This document shows positions 8,484 to 15,041 of a stretch of DNA of 64,000 nucleotides, in pieces. The stretch lies in assembly GCA_033854175.1 (NCBI GenBank), contig JAWOKN010000006.1, positions 1 to 64,000 of the forward strand, written 5' to 3'. Each line of letters opens with the position of its first letter. The first letter of the stretch is position 1. The translations under genes were made by a program, and so were the position numbers. The notes beneath the pieces are model-generated. The model worked only from the letters and a program-made list of their open reading frames with translations, did not search any database and was not told where the DNA came from. The stretch is from DATKPE01 sp033854175 (GTDB taxonomy: Bacteria > Bacteroidota > Ignavibacteria > UBA10030 > SZUA-254).

Positions 8484-9890
8484 ATGATCGACCTCCTTGT
8501 ACATCTTCTGCGCAGTTCCTACGATATCCTGTACGTTGCGACGTTCATCGTCGCGACATCCCTTTTCCTGAGCGGCCTGGATGACGTGTTCATCGATTTC
8601 TATTACTGGCTCCATCACTTTTTTGCGCGGAAAAAATTCAACCGCTTTACCTTCGATGACCCCGAAAAGCTGCACCTGGTCCCTGAAAAACCCGTCGCGA
8701 TTTTTGTCCCCGCATGGAAGGAGTACGAGGTCATCGATAAGATGCTGATGAACGCCTGCTCGACGATCCAGTATAAAAATTATGACTTCTTTGTGGGGGT
8801 CTACCCGAATGACCCCGATACGATCTCCAAGGTCATGATGGTCAAGAAGCTCTACCCCAACGTCCATCCCGTGGTCTCACGCAATCCGGGGCCGACGACG
8901 AAGGCCGATAACCTGAACCAGATCTATGAAGGCATGCTCCGGTGGGAGAATGAGACGGGCACCCGGTATGATATCATCGTCATGCACGATTCCGAGGATG
9001 TGATCCATCCGCTGTCGCTCAAAATCCAGAACTACCTCATCCCGGAATTCGATATGCTGCAGATGCCGGTCTTTCCCCTGAACATGAGCCATTTCAATCT
9101 CATTCACTGGACGTATGCGGATGAATTCGCGGAATATCATACGAAGGACCTTCACGTCCGGCAGTACTTCAGCGGTTTTGTTCCTTCGGCGGGCGTGGGA
9201 ACAGCCTTCAACAGGTGGCTGATTGAATTTATCGGCACCTCGTTTGCGAAGAACATCTTCCGCTCAAAATCCCTGACCGAGGATTACGACCTCGCTCTGC
9301 GCCTGGCACTGGGCCACGCCAATATGCTTTTTGTCTATAAGCCGTTTGGCATCAACTGCTCCACCCGCAGCTATTTCCCCTATACCCTGAAAACCGCCGT
9401 GCGCCAGAAAAGCCGCTGGGTGACCGGGATCTGCCTCCAGTCATGGAAACTCGTCGGCTGGAAGGGGGACGCACGGTTCCGCTTCGTCCTCTACAGGGAC
9501 CGCAAAGCCGTCATCGCCAACATCATCAACTTTTTCGCCTATGTCGTGGTTGTCTACCTCATGGTCTATGAGGCCATCCGGTTCGGTTTTGCCGCGTATG
9601 AACAACTGCCCCCCATTGTCGTCAAAGGGACGATGCTGTGGGATCTGGTCGTCATCGACAGTATCCTGATGCTCTGGAGGATACTCCACAGGTTTGTCAC
9701 CGTCCGCCGTGTGTACGGAATGACCGCCGCGTTGCTGAGCATCGTACGCCTCCCGGTCTCCAATATCATCAATTTTACCGCAACCGGCCGGGCGCTCTAT
9801 ACGTTCACAAAATCCCTGATCCAGAAAAAGGATCTGAAATGGGATAAAACGGTTAACCGGTTCCCGGGCAGCGAACCGCGCCCGGTGTAG
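8484..9890 (+). CDS. NfrB-like membrane glycosyltransferase (GT2)
   Basis: 468 residues. An N-terminal membrane segment (about 15-40) leads into a GT-A domain: IFVPAWKE (nucleotide site), HDSED near 168-172 (metal-binding acidic motif), TEDYDLALRL (catalytic region) and RQKSRWVTG (the QxxRW of processive synthases). C-terminal transmembrane segments follow (NIINFFAYVVVVYLMVYEAI and others). This is the layout of E. coli NfrB, which makes a surface glycan under cyclic-di-GMP control. E. coli NfrB is about 745 residues and carries a C-terminal cyclic-di-GMP-binding domain that is absent here, so regulation must differ. The start is three bases after the nfrA-like stop, so the two are surely cotranscribed. 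Substrate unknown. Confidence 0.8.
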   Translation: MIDLLVHLLRSSYDILYVATFIVATSLFLSGLDDVFIDFYYWLHHFFARKKFNRFTFDDPEKLHLVPEKPVAIFVPAWKEYEVIDKMLMNACSTIQYKNYDFFVGVYPNDPDTISKVMMVKKLYPNVHPVVSRNPGPTTKADNLNQIYEGMLRWENETGTRYDIIVMHDSEDVIHPLSLKIQNYLIPEFDMLQMPVFPLNMSHFNLIHWTYADEFAEYHTKDLHVRQYFSGFVPSAGVGTAFNRWLIEFIGTSFAKNIFRSKSLTEDYDLALRLALGHANMLFVYKPFGINCSTRSYFPYTLKTAVRQKSRWVTGICLQSWKLVGWKGDARFRFVLYRDRKAVIANIINFFAYVVVVYLMVYEAIRFGFAAYEQLPPIVVKGTMLWDLVVIDSILMLWRILHRFVTVRRVYGMTAALLSIVRLPVSNIINFTATGRALYTFTKSLIQKKDLKWDKTVNRFPGSEPRPV

Positions 9891-9944
9891 GAAAGTTAAA
9901 AAAATTTTGTACATTCATCTACATCATTGAATGGAGAACATAGA

Positions 9945-10313
9945 ATGACGAAACCTGTCTCAATACTCTTTGTGGACGATGAGGAAGTTTTGCGGATCCT
10001 TGTAAAGGATCAGCTCGTAAACAGGGGATTCCATGTCGAGACCGCAGATGACGGGGATACTGCACTGGAAATATTGGAAAACAAGAAATATGACATGATC
10101 CTCCTCGATATCCGCATGCCGAGACTCAGTGGTATTGAGGTCCTTAAGGCTGTTAAAAAACGAAAAATCGCCTCCCGCATCATCGTCCTGACGGCCGTAA
10201 GCGATCTGGCAGTCGCGATTGAAGCTGTGAAAAACGGCGCAAACGATTATCTGACAAAACCTTACGAACTCAACCAGCTTGTCGATGCAATAAACCGGGT
10301 CATGGCCAAGTGA
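9945..10313 (+). CDS. Single-domain response regulator (CheY-like receiver)
   Basis: 122 residues, all receiver domain. VDDEE supplies the acidic pocket, LLDIRMPRLSG carries the phospho-acceptor Asp, VLTA the conserved Thr and LTKPY the conserved Lys. The start at 9945 is chosen over an in-frame ATG 18 bases upstream because GGAGAACAT lies at the right distance. There is no output domain, so it must act through protein partners. It follows the NfrB-like gene by 54 bases, and a TACATT preceded by TTTTG lies in that gap, so it may have its own promoter. The neighbourhood hints at control of glycan synthesis, which is inference. Confidence 0.9.
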   Translation: MTKPVSILFVDDEEVLRILVKDQLVNRGFHVETADDGDTALEILENKKYDMILLDIRMPRLSGIEVLKAVKKRKIASRIIVLTAVSDLAVAIEAVKNGANDYLTKPYELNQLVDAINRVMAK

Positions 10314-10394
10314 CCCGGAACAAGCGGACTGCGGCGCGCACTCCCCCTCCCCCCCCCGGGGAAACCGCTTGTCCGAATATTTCCCCCCACGAGC

Positions 10395-10423
10395 TTGAAT
10401 ATTCATCGCCTGATGCGTATTAT
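10395..10423 (+). promoter_or_regulatory. Promoter of the SRP RNA gene
   Basis: TTGAAT (10395-10400), exactly 17 bases, TATTAT (10418-10423). The expected start at about 10430 coincides with the first paired base of the SRP RNA stem. Confidence 0.7.
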
Positions 10424-10430
10424 ATGGATA

Positions 10431-10534
10431 CGAGGTCAAGTCCCATGCAACGGGAAGTTTCTGAACCCCGCGAGGTCCGGAAGGAAGCAACGGTACGAAA
10501 TCCCTCCCGTGTGACATGGATAAACTTGGCCTCC
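10431..10534 (+). ncRNA. ffs: Signal recognition particle RNA (small bacterial 4.5S type)
   Basis: The sequence GAGGTCCGGAAGGAAGCAAC at 10472-10491 is the near-invariant domain IV loop that binds Ffh. Flanking arms pair in order into one long hairpin: GAGG with CCTC (10432-10435/10530-10533), CAAGT with ACTTG, CCATG with CATGG, ACGGGA with TCCCGT, and GTTTC with GAAAT. The total of about 104 bases is the size of the E. coli-type RNA lacking the Alu domain. A pyrimidine/T-rich stretch follows. It guides ribosomes making membrane proteins to the Sec translocon. It sits alone between the receiver gene and RNase G, with its own promoter. Confidence 0.92.
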
Positions 10535-10545
10535 TTTGTTTCCTA

Positions 10546-10574
10546 TTGCAATGTTTTCAGGAATTTTGTATATT
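10546..10574 (+). promoter_or_regulatory. Promoter candidate for the RNase G operon
   Basis: TTGCAA (10546-10551), 17 bases ending TTTTG, TATATT (10569-10574). Transcription from about 10581 would give rng a leader of roughly 270 bases. The leader contains short ATG-started frames (for example at 10625) but no protein I can support. Confidence 0.6.
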
Positions 10575-10850
10575 AACAATTATTAATCATTTTTCCCGAA
10601 AACTGATTAATTCAACTAATTAAAATGATGTACTTCATGGCGACAGGCCTCTGGTTAACGATGTTGAGTTATGGCTTTATAAGAGTGTTTTTTCTCGCAA
10701 AAGAGGATAAACTCCCTTCGTTCCGGGACCTTGCTCCGGCCTCGATCCGCGAGCGGCGTCGCAAGTTACCCTCTTTAACAATGAAACTCTGTCCGGACTC
10801 TCCAGGGAGATCGATATGCCGGATGGGTGATCAGGAGCGAAGTGTTCTAT

Positions 10851-12497
10851 ATGCGAAAAGAAATTATTATCAATGCCACCGCGAACGAAATCCGTATCGC
10901 GATAACGGAGGACAAGCGACTAGCTGAATTGTATGTCGAAACCCCTGAAAAAGAACGCATGGTCGGCGATATCTATCTTGGAAAAGTCGCCAAGGTCATG
11001 CCCGGAATCAGGGCCGCCTTCATCGATATAGGCCATAAGCAGGACGCATTTCTTCATTTTTCCGACATCGGTACCTCCTTTAACGAGTATTCATCCCTCA
11101 TCGGCGACGACGATTCCGAAGTCGATGTCGATGAAGGAAACGACGACGATGAGGAACAAATCCTCCCCGCCCCGAACGGGGACACTGCACCCCAGGTAGC
11201 TGCCCCGCCCAGGGTCACCCAGCGCCCCCCATCCCAGCCGTCAGGCCGCTCGGACGGCCGGTCCAATACTATCCCCGATCTGAAATCGGGCCAGGATATC
11301 ATCATCCAGGTGACAAAGGAACCGGTCGGGAAAAAAGGCGTCCGCGTGACAAGCGAAGTCTCCCTCCCGGGACGTTTTCTGGTCCTTCTCCCGTTTGACG
11401 GGAAGATCGGCGTGTCAAAAAAACTCTCCAACTTCAAGGAAAAACGGCGGCTGCGGAGAATCGTCAGAAGCATGCTCCCCGACGGATTCGGCGTCATCAT
11501 CCGTACCGTCGCCCAGGATAAGGATGAGGCCTTGCTCAAACAGGACCTCGAAAGCCTCATCACCACCTGGCGAGAGATCGAAAAGAGCGTCAAGTCGGAA
11601 CAGGCACCCGCTCTACTCTATAAGGATATGGCCACGACCTCCTCGGTCATCCGCGACCTCTTCACCGACTCGGTCGAACGCGTGGTCGTCGATTCGCGCA
11701 AACTCTACAAGGAGATCCGCGCCTATATCAAACTCAACTCGCCCAACCTCCTCGACAAACTCGAACTCTATAAGGATAAGGAACCGGTGTTCGATGTCTT
11801 CGGCGTCGAGCGCGAAATCGCCATCGCCCTCAACCGGAAGGTCTGGCTCAAGAGCGGCGGCTATATCATCATCGACCAGACCGAGGCCATGGTCGTCATC
11901 GACGTCAACAGCGGCCGGTATGCCGCGAAACGGGAACAGGAACTGAACTCGCTCCGCACGAACCTCGAGGCGTCCCGCGAGATCTGCCGCCAGCTCCGCC
12001 TGCGCGATATCGGCGGCATCATCGTCATCGATTATATCGACCTGGAGGAGGACAAGAATCGCAAGAAGGTCTACGACGAGCTCCGCAAGGAGTTCAGAAG
12101 GGACAGGGCGAAGGTGACCGTTCTGCCGATGACCGAGATCGGCCTTGTGCAGATCACCCGCCAGCGCATCCGGCAGAATATCCTGCACAGTTTCAGCGAA
12201 CCGTGCCCGGTGTGCGGCGGCGGAGGCCTCGTCCAGTCCAAATCGAGCATCGTCAACCATATCGAACGGTGGATCCGCCGGTTTAAATCCGAAGGCGGGG
12301 GGTTCAGACTCGCACTGCGGGTCCATCCCTCGGTTGCCGCCTACCTGCACGAGGGAACCATCAGCAGACTGACGAAGTTTAAGTTCAAATACCGCGTCGC
12401 GATCAAAATGGAGGAGGATCCGAAACTGCCGATCGCGGAATTTCATTTTGTGTCGCGGAAGTATTCCAAGGATATTACCGATCAGTTCAACTCATGA
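10851..12497 (+). CDS. rng: Ribonuclease E/G family endoribonuclease
   Basis: 548 residues. It cuts single-stranded RNA in rRNA maturation and mRNA decay. Seen: an N-terminal S1/RNase H-like region (KVMPGIRAAFIDIGHKQDAFLHF), the DNase I-like catalytic part with the two metal aspartates (MVVIDVNSGRY and IIVIDYIDLEED), and the zinc-link motif CPVCGGGG. Odd feature: the S1 domain is interrupted at about residues 76-142 by a very acidic then proline/arginine-rich insert (DDDSEVDVDEGNDDDEE), far longer than the loop in E. coli RNase G. The long non-catalytic C-terminal scaffold of RNase E is absent. Start at ATG 10851 fits the family N-terminus. An in-frame GTG at 10842 has the better-spaced AGGAG and cannot be excluded. 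Transaldolase follows by 16 bases. Confidence 0.93.
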   Translation: MRKEIIINATANEIRIAITEDKRLAELYVETPEKERMVGDIYLGKVAKVMPGIRAAFIDIGHKQDAFLHFSDIGTSFNEYSSLIGDDDSEVDVDEGNDDDEEQILPAPNGDTAPQVAAPPRVTQRPPSQPSGRSDGRSNTIPDLKSGQDIIIQVTKEPVGKKGVRVTSEVSLPGRFLVLLPFDGKIGVSKKLSNFKEKRRLRRIVRSMLPDGFGVIIRTVAQDKDEALLKQDLESLITTWREIEKSVKSEQAPALLYKDMATTSSVIRDLFTDSVERVVVDSRKLYKEIRAYIKLNSPNLLDKLELYKDKEPVFDVFGVEREIAIALNRKVWLKSGGYIIIDQTEAMVVIDVNSGRYAAKREQELNSLRTNLEASREICRQLRLRDIGGIIVIDYIDLEEDKNRKKVYDELRKEFRRDRAKVTVLPMTEIGLVQITRQRIRQNILHSFSEPCPVCGGGGLVQSKSSIVNHIERWIRRFKSEGGGFRLALRVHPSVAAYLHEGTISRLTKFKFKYRVAIKMEEDPKLPIAEFHFVSRKYSKDITDQFNS

Positions 12498-12513
12498 TTC
12501 TTAGGACGGGAAA

Positions 12514-13158
12514 ATGAAGATATTTCTTGATACAGCGAATATTAATGAAATCCGCGAGGGGGCCAGCATGGGCATCCTCGACGGCGTCACGACAAATCCC
12601 AGCCTCGTCGCAAAGGAGGGGAAGGAATTTCTGCCGCTCCTCAGGGAGATCTGTTCGGTGGTCCGCGGCGATGTCAGCGCGGAGGTTGTCTCCACCGATA
12701 TGGACGGGATGCTCCGCGAAGCCCGCAATCTTGCGAAGATCGCCGACAATGTCGTCGTCAAGATTCCCCTGATCAAGGAGGGGCTGAAGGCTGTCAAACA
12801 GCTCAAGGCCGAGGGGATCAAAACCAACGTGACCCTCTGCTTTTCCCCCAACCAGGCACTCCTTGCAGCCAAGGCCGGCGCGTATATCATCAGCCCCTTC
12901 GTCGGCCGCCTCGACGATGTCAGCACGAGCGGCATGGACCTGATCGGCCAGATCGTCACGATCTATAAAAACTATGATTTTCCAACCCAGGTCCTCGTCG
13001 CAAGCATCCGCCACCCCCTGCATGTTGTCGAATCTGCAATGATGGGCGCCCATATCGCAACGATGCCCTATGCGGTCTTCTCACAACTCATCAAACATCC
13101 TCTCACGGATATCGGCCTCGAAAAATTCCTCGCCGACTGGAAGAAAACGCAGAAGTGA
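12514..13158 (+). CDS. tal: Transaldolase of the small type / fructose-6-phosphate aldolase family
   Basis: 214 residues, the size of the compact transaldolase subfamily (B. subtilis type) rather than the 315-residue E. coli TalB. The barrel begins MKIFLDTANINEI and contains DGVTTNPSLV, the Schiff-base lysine in VVVKIPL, TNVTLCFSPNQALLAAKAGA and SPFVGRLDD, all diagnostic. It transfers dihydroxyacetone units between sugar phosphates in the non-oxidative pentose phosphate pathway. True transaldolase and fructose-6-phosphate aldolase activity cannot be told apart with certainty by eye; transaldolase is favoured. A Shine-Dalgarno AGGACGG precedes the ATG. It lies between rng and gcvT with short gaps in a likely housekeeping operon. 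Confidence 0.92.
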   Translation: MKIFLDTANINEIREGASMGILDGVTTNPSLVAKEGKEFLPLLREICSVVRGDVSAEVVSTDMDGMLREARNLAKIADNVVVKIPLIKEGLKAVKQLKAEGIKTNVTLCFSPNQALLAAKAGAYIISPFVGRLDDVSTSGMDLIGQIVTIYKNYDFPTQVLVASIRHPLHVVESAMMGAHIATMPYAVFSQLIKHPLTDIGLEKFLADWKKTQK

Positions 13159-13171
13159 AAGGCCAGCCAGA

Positions 13172-14260
13172 ATGAAACCTACAGCGTTTACACCCATCCA
13201 CCGCGAACTCGGTGCGAAACTTGTCGAGTTCGCCGGTTTTGAGATGCCCATCCAGTACTCCGGCATCCGCGAGGAACATAGGAGCGTCAGGGAATCTGTC
13301 GGCGTCTTTGATGTGTCGCATATGGGGGAGTTCGAGATCCATGGCCCCGATGCATCCGCACTCGTCCAGCGCATCACCACCAATAACGCGGCAAAACTCG
13401 TCGAGGGAAAGGTGCAGTATTCTGCCATGTGCTACCCCGACGGAGGTATCGTCGACGACCTTCTCGTCTACCGGCTCGGGGAAGGTTATATGCTCGTCGT
13501 CAATGCCTCGAATATCAGGAAGGATTATACCTGGATTGTTTCGAACTCCAAAGGCCTCGACGTTGAGGTCGCCGACAAGAGCGATACGATATCCCTCCTG
13601 GCCGTCCAGGGCCCGCGATCGGCTGAAACACTTCAGAAACTGACCAGCACCGGGCTCTCGGAGATACCCTATTACGCGTTTACCCACGGCACCCTTGCGG
13701 GCGTCGATATGCTCATCTCCCGCACGGGGTATACGGGCGAGCTCGGATATGAACTCTATTTCCCCTGGGATGACACCCTTGCCCGCAAGGTCTGGAACGC
13801 GGTGTTCGATGCCGGAAAGGAATTCGGCATAAAACCGGTCGGGCTGGGGGCACGCGATTCCCTGCGGCTCGAGATGGGTTATTGCCTCTATGGGAATGAT
13901 ATCGATAAGACGACGAATCCCCTCGAGGCCGGCCTCGGCTGGATCACAAAATTCGACAAGGGCCCGTTCATCGGCTCCGATATCCTCCAGAATGTCAGAC
14001 GCGAGGGGATGAAGAGAAAACTTGTCGGCTTTGTGCTCGATGATCCGCGCGCCTTCCCCCGCCACGGATATGAAATTCATGCGGGCGGGAACTATGTCGG
14101 CGTTGTCACCAGCGGAACGGTTTCACCCGTCCTCGGACAGGGCATCGGCCTCGGCTATGTCACGATTTCCGTCGTGAACTCCCCCATACCGCTCCAGATC
14201 AGCATCCGGGACAAAAAGGCGGGCGCACATATTGTTCAGTTACCCTTTATCAAAAAATAA
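13172..14260 (+). CDS. gcvT: Glycine cleavage system T protein (aminomethyltransferase)
   Basis: 362 residues, matching the family length. It moves the methylene group from aminomethyl-H-protein to tetrahydrofolate, releasing ammonia. Seen: IHRELGAKLVEFAGFEMPIQY, the folate-site motif FDVSHMGE, the DDLLVYR segment, SRTGYTGELGYE, LGARDSLRLEMG and the C-terminal barrel with TSGTVSPVLGQGIGLGYV. The start at 13172 is chosen from the family N-terminus (MKPTAFTPIHREL); the frame extends upstream into transaldolase without resemblance. No H, L or P protein gene is in the window, so the system is dispersed. It can use glycine made by the threonine dehydrogenase/Kbl pair encoded about 13 kb away. Confidence 0.95.
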   Translation: MKPTAFTPIHRELGAKLVEFAGFEMPIQYSGIREEHRSVRESVGVFDVSHMGEFEIHGPDASALVQRITTNNAAKLVEGKVQYSAMCYPDGGIVDDLLVYRLGEGYMLVVNASNIRKDYTWIVSNSKGLDVEVADKSDTISLLAVQGPRSAETLQKLTSTGLSEIPYYAFTHGTLAGVDMLISRTGYTGELGYELYFPWDDTLARKVWNAVFDAGKEFGIKPVGLGARDSLRLEMGYCLYGNDIDKTTNPLEAGLGWITKFDKGPFIGSDILQNVRREGMKRKLVGFVLDDPRAFPRHGYEIHAGGNYVGVVTSGTVSPVLGQGIGLGYVTISVVNSPIPLQISIRDKKAGAHIVQLPFIKK

Positions 14261-14263
14261 TCT

Positions 14264-15034
14264 ATGACCGCAAACTCAGACATCCGCATTGAAGTCTTCT
14301 TCACGCCGAAACATGTCGAGGAGATGCAGCTGAAGGATAAAAATGTCATCGTGATCGATGTCCTGCGGGCCAGTACAACGATCGCGGTTGCCCTCTATAA
14401 CGGCGCGAAGGAAATTATCCCGGTGGGGAGTATCGAGAACGCCGCAAAAATATCCGGCAATCTGCTGGGCGACGTGACCCTCCGCGCCGGTGAACGGAAT
14501 GCGAAGATGATCGAAGGATTCAACCTCGGGAACTCACCCCTCGAATACCGCGAGGAGGTCGTGAGGGGGAAATCCATTATTTTCATCACCACGAACGGCT
14601 CGGGCGCCATCGTCCGTGGCCGGTACGCCAAGAAGCTTGTCGTCGCGGCCTTTGTCAACCTTTCGTCCGTTGTCGATTATTTCGTCCGCCTCAGTGAAAA
14701 TGTGACGATCATCTGCGCAGGAAACGCAAACAATTTTTCCCTCGAGGATGCAGTCTGCGCCGGCAGGGTTGTCAATGAGCTGAAGAAGAAGATACCCGGC
14801 CGCTGCATAACGGATGACGCCGCCGAGGCCGCCCAGGCCCTCGATAAATCCTTCGGCAGAAGTATTCTCAAACTTTTGAAAGCCACCGAACACGGTAAGT
14901 ACCTGTGCGAGATCGGCTTCGAGGATGACCTTGTGTTCTGCAGCAAGCAGGATATCCTTCCCGTTCTTCCGCTCCTGGCCGGGAGTACCGTACGGCTTGC
15001 CACGGAACCTGACAGGAAAACTTTGGCGGGATAA
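14264..15034 (+). CDS. comB: ComB-family 2-phosphosulfolactate phosphatase
   Basis: 256 residues. ComB removes phosphate from 2-phosphosulfolactate to give sulfolactate, an early step toward coenzyme M in methanogens. Bacterial members are common but rarely tied to a pathway. Seen: VIVIDVLRASTTIAVAL near the N-terminus, AGERNAKMIEGFNLGNSP (family signature), FITTNGSGAI and the central ICAGN. It starts three bases after gcvT and stops seven before ftsK, so it is locked in an operon that says nothing about sulfonate metabolism. No ComA, ComC or ComDE gene is present. The enzyme may act on a different phosphoester or feed sulfonated lipids; both are inference. Confidence 0.85.
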   Translation: MTANSDIRIEVFFTPKHVEEMQLKDKNVIVIDVLRASTTIAVALYNGAKEIIPVGSIENAAKISGNLLGDVTLRAGERNAKMIEGFNLGNSPLEYREEVVRGKSIIFITTNGSGAIVRGRYAKKLVVAAFVNLSSVVDYFVRLSENVTIICAGNANNFSLEDAVCAGRVVNELKKKIPGRCITDDAAEAAQALDKSFGRSILKLLKATEHGKYLCEIGFEDDLVFCSKQDILPVLPLLAGSTVRLATEPDRKTLAG

Positions 15035-15041
15035 CCACCTG

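Noticed and set aside
10625..10927. 100-codon frame in the RNase G leader
   Set aside because: No Shine-Dalgarno, composition not protein-like, and it runs out of frame into rng; more likely untranslated leader.
12960..13171. Glycine riboswitch before gcvT
   Set aside because: gcvT follows the transaldolase coding sequence by 13 bases, leaving no leader for an aptamer.
13070..13171. N-terminal extension of GcvT upstream of 13172
   Set aside because: It overlaps the transaldolase gene, is Ser/Arg-rich and is unlike GcvT; the family N-terminus begins at MKPTAFTPIHREL.
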